This document shows positions 29,883 to 37,174 of a stretch of 64,000 bases of DNA, piece after piece. The position numbers and the translations under genes are program-made. Under the pieces are notes generated by a model, which was not told where the DNA came from, did not search any database, and saw nothing but the letters and a program-made list of their open reading frames with translations. How positions within the stretch are numbered: the stretch's first letter is position 1; each line of letters begins with the position of its first letter. Location of the stretch: assembly GCF_002251755.1 (NCBI RefSeq), contig NZ_NOXT01000113.1:25585-89584 (forward strand), read 5' to 3'. This stretch comes from Sandarakinorhabdus cyanobacteriorum. Its GTDB lineage: Bacteria; Pseudomonadota; Alphaproteobacteria; Sphingomonadales; Sphingomonadaceae.

Positions 29883-30846
29883 CAATCTGGCCGGCGTGTT
29901 TGATGCCGGTGTGGAGATCCCGGGCCGGCCGGCGCTGGAGGCCAAGGCGGTGACGATGACGCCGCCGGCCAAGGGCGGGCTGGGCGTGCCGCTGGAGATC
30001 GACGACACGATCAACCGCGTGCTGCGCGCTGCATCGCCGATCCGCAGCATCGCCCAGGTGGTGGAGGTGGGGTCGGCCAATTATCGCCGGCTGATCACCA
30101 CCACCGGCGTGGTTTCGGGCTGGGTTTCGGAAACGCAGGCGCGGCCCGAGACGGACACGCCGGATTTTGCCGAGATCGCCCCGCCGATGGGCGAGCTTTA
30201 TGCCAATCCGGCGGCCAGCCAGGCCATGCTGGATGATGCCGGCTTCAACGTGGAAACCTGGCTGGGCGAGGAGATCGGGCGCGAATTTGCCCGGGCCGAG
30301 GGCGTGGCCTTTGTGGCCGGCGATGGCGTGAACAAGCCGCGCGGTTTCCTGAGCGCGCCCACGGCGGCGACGGCGGATGCGACCCGGCCGTTCGGCACGT
30401 TGCAGACGGTGAATTCGGGCGCGCTGGGCGGCTTTGCGGCGACCAATCCGCAGGACCGGCTGATCGATCTGGTGCATGCGCTGGCCAGCCCCTATCGCCA
30501 GGGCGCGGTGTGGGTGATGAACAGCGCGACGCTGGCCCGCATCCGCAAGTTCAAGACCAGCGATGGAGCCTTCATCTGGCAGCCGGGCCTGGGGCCGGAC
30601 CAGCCGCAGACGCTGCTGGGCTATCGCGTGGTGGAAGCCGATGCGATGCCGGACGTGGCGAGCGACAGCCTGAGCATTGCCTTTGGCAATTTCCAGGCCG
30701 GCTATCTGATCGCCCAGCGCCGCGAGACCGTGGTGCTGAAGGACCCTTACAGCAACAAACCCTATGTCCATTTCTATGCCACCCGCCGCGTGGGCGGGGC
30801 GGTGCTGGACAGCCGCGCCATCAAGCTGATGCGTTTTTCGGCCTGA
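29863..30846 (+). CDS. Phage major capsid protein, HK97 fold (GTA g5-like)
   Basis: 327 residues. The mature HK97 fold begins at about residue 33 (MTPPAKGGLGVPLEIDDTINRVLRAASPIRSIAQVVEVGSANYRRLITTTG) and is well preserved (SGWVSETQARPETDTP, GELYANPAASQAMLDDA, EFARAEGVAFVAGDG, RRVGGAVLDSRAIKLMRFSA). Only about 32 residues precede it, whereas the family normally carries a roughly 100-residue delta (scaffold) domain. The ATG at 29863 is the only plausible start, inside the protease gene. A strong terminator follows directly. Confidence 0.94.
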   Translation: MLEVKSDNLAGVFDAGVEIPGRPALEAKAVTMTPPAKGGLGVPLEIDDTINRVLRAASPIRSIAQVVEVGSANYRRLITTTGVVSGWVSETQARPETDTPDFAEIAPPMGELYANPAASQAMLDDAGFNVETWLGEEIGREFARAEGVAFVAGDGVNKPRGFLSAPTAATADATRPFGTLQTVNSGALGGFAATNPQDRLIDLVHALASPYRQGAVWVMNSATLARIRKFKTSDGAFIWQPGLGPDQPQTLLGYRVVEADAMPDVASDSLSIAFGNFQAGYLIAQRRETVVLKDPYSNKPYVHFYATRRVGGAVLDSRAIKLMRFSA

Positions 30847-30855
30847 GGCGTGGCC

Positions 30856-30897
30856 GGGGCCGGCGGACTGACCCCCTGCCGCCGGCCCCCATTTTTT
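30856..30897 (+). terminator. Intrinsic terminator after the capsid gene
   Basis: A perfect 11-bp GC-only stem (GGGGCCGGCGG at 30856-30866, CCGCCGGCCCC at 30879-30889), 12-base loop, then CA and six T (30892-30897). It sits 10 bases after the capsid stop and directly before the Shine-Dalgarno of the next gene, so it would cut or attenuate transcription within the cluster. Confidence 0.85.
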
Positions 30898-30910
30898 CAA
30901 GGAGATCGCA

Positions 30911-31366
30911 ATGCCCGACAATGTGACGGCGCCCGCCGTGGGCGTGGCCTTTGCCACCGACGAAATTGCCGGCGTGCACTGGCCCTTTGCCAAGCTGGCC
31001 TTTGGCGCGGCCGATGCGGCCGTGCGCGTGGCCGACGCGGACGGGTTTCGGCTGCCGGTGAGCGTGCCGACATTGGCCACCAGCACCCGCGCCTATGATT
31101 TTGCCGCCGGGCAACGCCTGACGACGGCGGGCAGTGGCCAGGTGCGATCGGCGGCGGTGGCGGCGGCCGAAGTGTTGCTGCACGCATCGGTGCGCGGGTT
31201 TTTCCGCGTGGGCGATGCCGCGGTGGCAGCGAGCGTGGGCGCGGGCAGCATCCCGTTGGCGGCGGATGAGAAATTCCACCTGCGCATCGCCCCTGGCCAG
31301 TTCCTGTCCTTCATTCGCGATGGTGCCGCCGATGGCAGCCTGACCATCGTGCCGGTGGCGCCATGA
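30911..31366 (+). CDS. Phage virion-associated protein, unknown function
   Basis: 151 residues, preceded by a very good ribosome-binding site (AAGGAG, six bases before ATG). The N-terminus VGVAFATDEIAGVHWPFAKLAFG resembles a motif seen at the start of small structural proteins of many tailed phages. The C-terminal half (LLHASVRGFFRVGDAAVAAS...FHLRIAPGQFLSFIRDGAADGSLTIVPVAP) reads as a beta-rich domain. No enzymatic motif. It is the first gene of the insert between capsid and connector; decoration or fibre attachment is inference. Confidence 0.6.
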   Translation: MPDNVTAPAVGVAFATDEIAGVHWPFAKLAFGAADAAVRVADADGFRLPVSVPTLATSTRAYDFAAGQRLTTAGSGQVRSAAVAAAEVLLHASVRGFFRVGDAAVAASVGAGSIPLAADEKFHLRIAPGQFLSFIRDGAADGSLTIVPVAP

Positions 31367-31581
31367 TCGGCCTGATCGGCGCGGTGGGGCGGGTCGGCAT
31401 GGCCGGCGGGCGGCGCGTGGCCCCGGCCGGCGTGCCGGATTTCGACCTTTCGGGCAGCAGCGTGACAACGGCCTGGGGCACGGTGGCGGTGGGCGATCTG
31501 GTGCCCAACGCCGCCACGCCGGCGGGGGCCTATTTCGTGCTGGTGGGGGAACCCGCCGGCCTGGCAGTGGTGAACGGCTGA
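31363..31581 (+). CDS. Small phage-type protein, unknown
   Basis: 72 residues (MIGLIGAVGRVGMAGGRR... to GAYFVLVGEPAGLAVVNG), coupled by ATGA to the preceding gene and sharing one base with the next start. The first 20 residues are hydrophobic and Gly-rich, the remainder beta-like. No recognised family. The tight coupling on both sides supports it being a real gene. Confidence 0.6.
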   Translation: MIGLIGAVGRVGMAGGRRVAPAGVPDFDLSGSSVTTAWGTVAVGDLVPNAATPAGAYFVLVGEPAGLAVVNG

Positions 31582-34322
31582 TGGCAATTCAGGTGCAAAC
31601 CCAGGGCGCGACTGATCTGCGGCTCAGCGCGGCCATCATCAAGCCCGGCTATGCCGGCGCCGGCCGCAGCATTGGCGGCCAGACGGGCCAGTTGATGGGC
31701 CATTGGCGGGCGATGTTCGTGCGGCTGCCCGGCAGCGGCTTCACGCTCAATGGCGCCTATGTGATGCTGGGCAGTGATGGCAACAGTGGTGGCAACTTCG
31801 CCGCCGGTGATGACACGTCGCTGCGCATCTTTGGCACCGGATCGGTAAATACGCTGCGGCCGTCGGCCCGCTATCGCAGTGGCAGCACCGAGGCCTTTGC
31901 CGGCACGGCCGGCGCCGAGGGCCAGTTCGCCGGCATTGCCGCCATGAGCGCCACGCCCAGCGTGTGGCTGGTGATCGAAGGCGTCACCAACACCGGCAGC
32001 AACGCCAGCCCGGTGTGGCGGGGCTGGGGCGCGGTGTGCCAGGTGGGCAGCGCCGCGCCATCGAGCCAGGTGGCGGCCACGGCCATTGCATCGGCCTGGA
32101 TCAGCGGCACCACCGGGGCCCTGTTGCGGCAGATTTTTGCCGCGGCCGGCACCGGTTCCACCCGCACGCCCGTTGGCGTTGCCATGGAACAGGTGGCGCT
32201 GGCCGCCGGCGATTTCCCGTGGGACACGGCCAACAACCGCCCGCATCATGATGCCATTGCGGCGCTGGCCGGTGGCGGGGCCAACCCGTTCCACACCTAT
32301 GCCAGCCTGGTCGCGGCGCAGAATGCCGGCACCCTGCCCTATGCCAACTGCGATCAGGGGCGCGGCAACCTCGATTATCACTGGACGCTGCGCACGCTGA
32401 CCGCCGGCCTTGCCAACAGCGGCACCGCCGGCACCGCCACGCTGGCGCAGCAGGATTGGAACGCCCTCACCGGCGGCTTGGTGGACACAGGCGATATCGC
32501 CCCCACCCACTGGTATGGCGGTGCGCCGGCCATCACCAACCCGGCGGTGAAGTTCACCAGCGGGCGCGGCACCCGCGCCACCGTGGTGGCCGGCACCCGC
32601 AATGATGGCGCGGCCGTGGAACGCCGCTGGGAGCGCATGAGCGACAGCACGGCCGTGGCCGGGCTGGACTGGGGCGCGCCGGCCAGCCAGAGCGGCACCG
32701 CCTGGCAGGTGAGCGACACGCTGCCGGTGGGCGGGCCCTATCGCCTGCGCGTGCGCTATGTCGCCGATCCCGGCCTGTCGGCCAGCTCGGATGATTGGCT
32801 GGTGGGCACAGCGTTGTGCATCAATGGCCAATCCGGCATGGAACTGATCTTCGAAGGCGGCACGGCCGGCGGCAACAATCTGAACATCGCGGTGGCCAGC
32901 GGCGCGCAAGGGCTGCTGGTCAAGCTGAACAACCAGAGCGGCGGCACCGCCGCCACCTATGCCCAGCCCAGCCTGACTGTGAGCCGCCTGGCCAGCGGTG
33001 CCACCCCGGCCAACAACCACGGTGCCGTGCTGTTCCTCAACGAATGGAACGCCGCCAACCCCGGCCACCCGCTGCTGATCTGCAACATGGCGATCAACGG
33101 CACGGCGATGGCGGATTGGGCCAACAACACCACGGTCAACAGCGGCCATGCCAGCTGGACGTTTTTGGGCACGATCGGCGCTGTGGCCGGGCCCAGCAGC
33201 GGCAATGCCAGCGGCGTGGTCGAAGCCTATGCAGCCGCGCTCAATCGGCACATCGATGCCCACATGATGATGTGGACGCCGAACATGAGTTCGGACAGCG
33301 CGGTGCGGGCCAGCTATGTCGCGGCCATCGATGCGCGGTTCAGCAACGCCGCCAGCGCGCCGTTCATCGTGATGCCGCCGTGGCGCGGCCACCGCGAACC
33401 CGGCGACCTTTCCAGCCTGGTATCGAAGCGGCAGGAGCATCTGGATTTCGTGGCGCAGCTGAATGCGGCGCTGGCCGGGCGCGGCGTGCTGGGGCCTTAT
33501 TGGGCCGATACCGTGATGGACGGCAAACCGAACCCGGCCACCGATGGCGGCACCGGTTCGCTGCACTGTGCCTTCAACAATGCGGCCGGCGCGCTGGCCA
33601 ACACCGGCGGTTCGCCGGTGAGCGATGAAAACCAGGTGGGGCAGGCCCGGCTTGGCCGCAGCCTGGGCCGCGTGCTGGCTTGGCATTGGGATCGCACCAT
33701 CAAGGCGCACGGCCCGCGCGTGCTGGCCGCCTGGAGCGACAACGGCCGCGCCACGGTGCAGATCGAGCTGGGCCGCGCCTGCCGCACGCTGAACGGTGCC
33801 GCGATCAGCGCCAACCAGTTCTGGGTGAGCCTGACGGGCGGCACCAGCTTTGGCCGCGCCGATGGGCAAAGCGAGACGCTGACCGCCACCGGCAACCCGA
33901 ATTTCACCGTGGCGCTGGACGCGACGGGTACGCGGGCGATCCTCACCCCGGCCGATGGCGGCACCGCCTGGGCGGCGGCGGGCGCAAACCTGCGGGTGGA
34001 TTATGCCCGGCGCTGGCCATTCGGCCCCACCGATCTGCCCGATGAACGGAACAGCGAACGGGCGCTGGATGGCATTCTGTATGACGACCAGACCCATCGC
34101 GGCGGCACCAATTTCAGCGCCGGGGTGCGGCCGGGCAATCCATGCCAAGGCAGCAACCGCACCGGCGCCGGGCTGGCCGGCGTGGCCGTGGCCACCCGTG
34201 GGCCGGCCAGGCTGGTCGCCACCGAACGCTGGACCGGCACCCGCAACGTGACGGTGCGGATGATGGCCGCCGATGGGGTGACGGTGCTGCGGGAACGGGC
34301 GCTGCCAATTGTGGCGGCCTGA
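31581..34322 (+). CDS. Large fibre-like protein with SGNH/sialate-esterase-like domain
   Basis: 913 residues, the largest gene of the cluster. Residues 1-165 look like a beta-sandwich (LamG/lectin-like) domain. Residues about 410-700 resemble an SGNH hydrolase of the sialate O-acetylesterase type: block I ALCINGQSGMEL (putative nucleophile Ser418), a block-II-like NMAINGTAMADWAN, and a late Asp655/His662 pair in DGGTGSLHC followed by QVGQARLGRSLGRVLAW. Beta-rich segments lie between 170 and 400 and from 700 to the end. The protein is rich in Gly, Ala, Thr and Asn like phage fibres. It could deacetylate capsule or surface sugar. The Asp-His spacing is not typical, so activity is uncertain. Confidence 0.6.
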   Translation: MAIQVQTQGATDLRLSAAIIKPGYAGAGRSIGGQTGQLMGHWRAMFVRLPGSGFTLNGAYVMLGSDGNSGGNFAAGDDTSLRIFGTGSVNTLRPSARYRSGSTEAFAGTAGAEGQFAGIAAMSATPSVWLVIEGVTNTGSNASPVWRGWGAVCQVGSAAPSSQVAATAIASAWISGTTGALLRQIFAAAGTGSTRTPVGVAMEQVALAAGDFPWDTANNRPHHDAIAALAGGGANPFHTYASLVAAQNAGTLPYANCDQGRGNLDYHWTLRTLTAGLANSGTAGTATLAQQDWNALTGGLVDTGDIAPTHWYGGAPAITNPAVKFTSGRGTRATVVAGTRNDGAAVERRWERMSDSTAVAGLDWGAPASQSGTAWQVSDTLPVGGPYRLRVRYVADPGLSASSDDWLVGTALCINGQSGMELIFEGGTAGGNNLNIAVASGAQGLLVKLNNQSGGTAATYAQPSLTVSRLASGATPANNHGAVLFLNEWNAANPGHPLLICNMAINGTAMADWANNTTVNSGHASWTFLGTIGAVAGPSSGNASGVVEAYAAALNRHIDAHMMMWTPNMSSDSAVRASYVAAIDARFSNAASAPFIVMPPWRGHREPGDLSSLVSKRQEHLDFVAQLNAALAGRGVLGPYWADTVMDGKPNPATDGGTGSLHCAFNNAAGALANTGGSPVSDENQVGQARLGRSLGRVLAWHWDRTIKAHGPRVLAAWSDNGRATVQIELGRACRTLNGAAISANQFWVSLTGGTSFGRADGQSETLTATGNPNFTVALDATGTRAILTPADGGTAWAAAGANLRVDYARRWPFGPTDLPDERNSERALDGILYDDQTHRGGTNFSAGVRPGNPCQGSNRTGAGLAGVAVATRGPARLVATERWTGTRNVTVRMMAADGVTVLRERALPIVAA

Positions 34323-34337
34323 ACGGGAAGGGCGGCG

Positions 34338-34520
34338 ATGATCCTGACGCATTTCATCCTGTGCCTGGCCCAGCCGCCGGTGCTGATCGCGCCCGAGCCG
34401 GCGACCTGCCCGGCCAGTGCCGGGGCCAGCGATGTGACGATCATCAGCGCCAGCGCGCCAGCCGGGCCGGTGCTGCGCGTGGCGCCGGCGCCGACGGTGC
34501 TGGTGGTGGGCCGCAGCTGA
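34338..34520 (+). CDS. Small protein of the fibre module, unknown
   Basis: 60 residues (MILTHFILCLAQPPVLIAPEP...APTVLVVGRS) with a plausible ribosome-binding site (GGGAAGGG) and an N-terminal hydrophobic stretch. No family recognised. It is placed 15 bases after the large gene and in the same direction. Real gene likely from position, but the composition is compatible with a chance frame. Confidence 0.45.
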   Translation: MILTHFILCLAQPPVLIAPEPATCPASAGASDVTIISASAPAGPVLRVAPAPTVLVVGRS

Positions 34521-34565
34521 GCCGGCGGGGCGACGGGCAACAGGAATTCAAGGGGAGTGCAGGCG

Positions 34566-34934
34566 ATGGCGAAATTTGCCGATGCATCGGTGCTGGATGC
34601 GGCGCTGGCCGTGGTGGCGGGCGCAACCCGGCTGGTGGTGACCAATGGTCAGCCGGCCGATGTGGCCGCGGCCGATGCGGCGCGACTGGCAGAGACGACG
34701 CTGGGCCCCGGCGATTTCAGCCTGGGGACCAGCGCCGGGGGTGGCCGGCGGCTGACGGTGGCGGGCAAGGCCGGGCTGGTGGCGCTGGCCAATGGCACCG
34801 CCGATCATGTCGCCCTGATCGATGATGGCGCCGGCCGCGTGCTGCAGGTGACGACCTGTCCGCCGGCCGCGGTGCTGGCCGGCGTGGCGCTGAACGTGGC
34901 GGGCTGGGATTTCGTGATCGGGGCGCCGTTGTGA
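34566..34934 (+). CDS. Tailed-phage structural-module protein, unknown
   Basis: 122 residues, start chosen at ATG 34566 after AAGGGGAG (an in-frame GTG lies 9 bases upstream). The pattern ASVLDAALAVVAGATRLVVTNGQPADVAAAD...GDFSLG...GRRLTV...GLVALANGTADHVALIDDGAGRVLQVTTCPPAAVLAGVALNVAGWDFVIG matches a small family I know from many tailed phages, usually near head or fibre genes, with no assigned function. It supports a phage origin for the insert. Confidence 0.6.
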   Translation: MAKFADASVLDAALAVVAGATRLVVTNGQPADVAAADAARLAETTLGPGDFSLGTSAGGGRRLTVAGKAGLVALANGTADHVALIDDGAGRVLQVTTCPPAAVLAGVALNVAGWDFVIGAPL

Positions 34935-34974
34935 ACATGGTTTTGAGCGCGGCAACAGGGAAAGGACGGGCGGC

Positions 34975-35268
34975 ATGACCGGCGTGTTCCTGAAGGATCC
35001 GGGCGGGCGCCTGGAATATCAGGTGGATTGGCAGAGCGATTATCTGGCCGGCCGCAGCATCATGGCTTCGGACTGGCAGGTGCTGCCGGATCAGGCCGGG
35101 GTGGCCGCGGCGTTGACGCTGAGCGCGCCGCGCCTGGCCGATGGCCGCACCGCCATCACCTTGGGCGGCGGGCGGGCGGGCCAGCTGTATCGCGTGGTCA
35201 ACCGCATCACGCTGGCCGACGGCAACAGCGATGAACGCACCCTGCTGGTGCGGGTGGAGGACCGGTGA
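34975..35268 (+). CDS. Phage fibre-tail adaptor-like protein
   Basis: 97 residues with an immunoglobulin-like pattern: FLKDPGGRLEYQVDWQSDYLAGRSIMASDWQVLPDQ...GRTAITLGGGRAGQLYRVVNRITLADGNSDERTLLVRVED. The DP..LdY.vDW..YL...I..S.W opening is common in small phage structural proteins thought to join fibre and tail modules. A GGAAAGGACGG ribosome-binding region precedes it. The stop shares one base with the connector start. The function is by analogy. Confidence 0.6.
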   Translation: MTGVFLKDPGGRLEYQVDWQSDYLAGRSIMASDWQVLPDQAGVAAALTLSAPRLADGRTAITLGGGRAGQLYRVVNRITLADGNSDERTLLVRVEDR

Positions 35269-35789
35269 TGGCAGCGATTTCCCTGGACGCCGGCCCGATG
35301 GTGGTGGGCCTGGCGGAATGCAAGGCTGCGCTGCGGCTGGAGCGGGATGATGAGGATGGCCTGATCGCCGGGCATATCCGCACCGCCATGGCGCTGTGTG
35401 AGGCGTTCACCGGCCAATGGCTGATCGAGCGCGAGGGCGAACAGCGGCTGGCCGGCGATCTGGCCTGGCAGCGGCTGGCCGTGGCCCCGGTGGTGCAGGT
35501 GAGCGGGGTGTTCGCCGGGCCGGCCGCGCTGTCTGATGGCTGGGAGGCGGAGGTGACGGCCGATGGCAGCGGCTGGGTGCGGCTGACGCGGCTGCCGCAA
35601 GGCGCGGTGGCGGCGCGCTTCCGCGCCGGGCTCGCACCCGATTGGAATGGTGTGCCGGAGCCGCTGCGGGCCGGGATCGTGCGGCTGGTGAGCCATTTCT
35701 ACAGCCATCGCGATGCCGCCGATGCCGGCCCGCCGCCGGCCGCCGTGGCGGCGCTGTGGCGGCCCTGGCGGCGGATGGCATTGGCTTGA
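35268..35789 (+). CDS. Head-tail connector (GTA g6-like, gp6 family)
   Basis: 173 residues, mostly helical at the N-terminus (VGLAECKAALRLERDDEDGLIAGHIRTAMALCEAFTGQWLIER), typical of HK97 gp6-type adaptors that form the ring below the portal. The ending RAGIVRLVSHFYSHRDAADAGPPPAAVAALWRPWRRMAL is a well-known family C-terminus. TGATG overlap with the preceding gene. With this gene the normal GTA order resumes. Confidence 0.88.
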   Translation: MAAISLDAGPMVVGLAECKAALRLERDDEDGLIAGHIRTAMALCEAFTGQWLIEREGEQRLAGDLAWQRLAVAPVVQVSGVFAGPAALSDGWEAEVTADGSGWVRLTRLPQGAVAARFRAGLAPDWNGVPEPLRAGIVRLVSHFYSHRDAADAGPPPAAVAALWRPWRRMALA

Positions 35790-35808
35790 GGCGGGGCCTG
35801 AGCTGCAT

Positions 35809-35833
35809 CCTTCGACAGGCTCTGGATGAGCGG
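35809..35833. repeat. Half-copy of dispersed hairpin repeat
   Basis: CCTTCGACAGGCTCTGGATG followed by AGCGG, aligned base-for-base with the right arm of the 18006-18075 inverted repeat except for a few changes. It lies between g6-like and g7-like genes and includes an ATG (35826) that is probably not the real start. Confidence 0.6.
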
Positions 35834-35858
35834 GTCGGGACCGGAAGCGGGAGCATGG

Positions 35859-36203
35859 ATGATGGCGGACGAACTGGCCGGCCAATTGGCCGAACGGGTT
35901 GACGTGGAGCAGTGGCAGCCGGCGCGTGATCTGGCGGGTGACGATGCCGGGGCGTGGGCGGCGCTGGGCAGCGGCTTTGCCGGGGTGGTGCCGGATGGGC
36001 CCGGCCCGGCGCTGGCCGGCGAGGCGCGGCGTTCGGGCCGGCGCTGGCGGGTGGTGATGCGGACGCGGCCGGAATTGGCGGGCGCTGGCGCGCTGCTGCT
36101 GCGGCTGCGCTGGCGCGGCCAGTGGCTGCACGTGCTGGGCGTGGAGGATGATCCGCGGGTGCCCGACCGGGTGGTGCTGCGCTGTGAAGGGCGGGGGCCA
36201 TGA
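35859..36203 (+). CDS. Head-tail stopper/adaptor (GTA g7-like)
   Basis: 114 residues (MMADELAGQLAERVDVEQWQPARDLAGDDAGAWAALGSGFAGVVPDGPG...RWRVVMRTRPELAGAGALLLRLRWRGQWLHVLGVEDDPRVPDRVVLRCEGRG), the small beta-barrel head-closure fold of SPP1 gp16/HK97-type proteins. The start is at 35859 or 35862; an earlier ATG at 35826 lies in a dispersed repeat and is not used. The stop overlaps the next 56-residue gene. Confidence 0.82.
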   Translation: MMADELAGQLAERVDVEQWQPARDLAGDDAGAWAALGSGFAGVVPDGPGPALAGEARRSGRRWRVVMRTRPELAGAGALLLRLRWRGQWLHVLGVEDDPRVPDRVVLRCEGRGP

Positions 36204-36370
36204 ACACGGCGGGCCTGGTGGTGCGGTTGCGGGCCCAGGGCGCGGCGTTGGCGGCGGCGCTGGTGGCGCGGGTGCGCCGGGATGGCCAGGCGCGCTTTGG
36301 CCGGCGCGACCGGTTGGCCGATCCGCGCATCTTGTGGCCCGCAAGGCAAGATGGGGGAGATGAGCGATGA
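36200..36370 (+). CDS. Small basic GTA-cluster protein (56 aa)
   Basis: 56 residues: MNTAGLVVRLRAQGAALAAA, LVARVRRDGQARFGRRDRLA and a C-terminal DPRILWPARQDGGDER. The ATG at 36200 overlaps the stopper stop, and its own stop (36368-36370) overlaps the start of the tail terminator gene, so the coupling on both sides argues strongly for a real gene. One amphipathic, Arg-rich helix is predicted. Family and function unknown. It is short enough to be missed by length-filtered gene calling. Confidence 0.65.
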   Translation: MNTAGLVVRLRAQGAALAAALVARVRRDGQARFGRRDRLADPRILWPARQDGGDER

Positions 36371-36750
36371 GCGCGAGTTTGGCGGTGCAGCAGGCGCTGG
36401 TGGCGGCGCTGGGCGGCGTGCCGGGTGTGACCGGCGTGTATGACGGGCCGGCTCTGGATGCCGCCGCCCCCTATCTGGTGATCGGGCCCGATCTGATGGG
36501 CGATGCCGGGCACAAGAGCGGGGCGGCGCACGAACATCGGGTGGCGGTGACGGCCTGGGACGAGCGGCCGGGCGTGGCGCGGTTGAAGCAGCTGCTGGGC
36601 GCGGTGGAGGCGGCGGTGGCTGGCCTTTCCGGCGAATGGGCGGGGCACCGGATCATTTCGGCGCGGCTGCTGCGCCAGAGCCTGGGCAACCCGCAGGATG
36701 GCTGGCGGCCGGGCCTGATCGAGCTGCGCATCGTGACGGAAGCAATCTGA
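36367..36750 (+). CDS. Tail terminator protein, DUF3168 (GTA g8-like)
   Basis: 127 residues. LAVQQALVAALGGVPGVTGVYDGPALDAAAPYLVIGPDLMGDAG and EHRVAVTAWDERPGVARLKQLLGAVEAAVAG are DUF3168 signatures; the family caps the tail tube and fixes its length at the head-proximal end. Normal size. It follows the 56-residue gene with a 4-base overlap. Confidence 0.9.
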   Translation: MSASLAVQQALVAALGGVPGVTGVYDGPALDAAAPYLVIGPDLMGDAGHKSGAAHEHRVAVTAWDERPGVARLKQLLGAVEAAVAGLSGEWAGHRIISARLLRQSLGNPQDGWRPGLIELRIVTEAI

Positions 36751-36766
36751 GAAAGGGACGGCAATC

Positions 36767-37174
36767 ATGGCAATCGAAAAGGGCTCCGCCTTTCTGTTGA
36801 AGGTGGGCAATGGCGCGGTGTCGCTGGCGTTCACCACGGTGGCCGGCCTGCGCACCACGCAGATGAGCGTGAACACCGAGACCGTGGTGGTGACCAACCA
36901 GGGCAGCGGCGGCTGGCGCGAATTGCTGTCGGGCGCCGGGGTGCGATCGGTCTCGTTGTCGGGCAGTGGCGTGTTCACCGGATCGGCGGCCGAAGCGCGG
37001 GTGAAGGCCACCGCGCTGGCCGGCACCATCGATGACTACCAGGTGCAGTTTGAAAGCGGCGAGACGGTGACGGGGCGGTTCCTGATCAGCCGGCTGGATT
37101 ATGCCGGCGATTTCAATGGCGAGCGCACCTACACGCTGCAGCTGGAATCGAGCGGGCCGGTGGTGGCGGCATGA
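36767..37174 (+). CDS. Major tail (tube) protein, TP901-1 type (GTA g9-like)
   Basis: 135 residues: KGSAFLLKVGNGAVSLAFTTVAGLRTTQMSVNTETVVVTNQGSGGWRELLSGAGVRSVSLSGSGVF and QVQFESGETVTGRFLISRLDYAGDFNGERTYTLQLESSG. This is the canonical tube-subunit pattern that stacks in rings to form a siphovirus-type tail. A GAAAGGGACGG ribosome-binding site precedes it. Confidence 0.93.
   Translation: MAIEKGSAFLLKVGNGAVSLAFTTVAGLRTTQMSVNTETVVVTNQGSGGWRELLSGAGVRSVSLSGSGVFTGSAAEARVKATALAGTIDDYQVQFESGETVTGRFLISRLDYAGDFNGERTYTLQLESSGPVVAA

Noticed and set aside
31530-34352. 940-residue minus-strand frame opposite the large fibre-like protein
   Set aside because: Slightly longer than the plus-strand gene, but its Arg/His/Gln/Gly-rich composition is typical of antisense frames. 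The plus-strand frame has the expected start overlap, neighbours and SGNH-like motifs.
36148-36363. 71-residue plus-strand frame in the g7-g8 gap
   Set aside because: It has low-complexity Gly/Trp content and overlaps the stopper gene in the wrong frame. The 56-residue frame at 36200 has proper overlaps with both neighbours.
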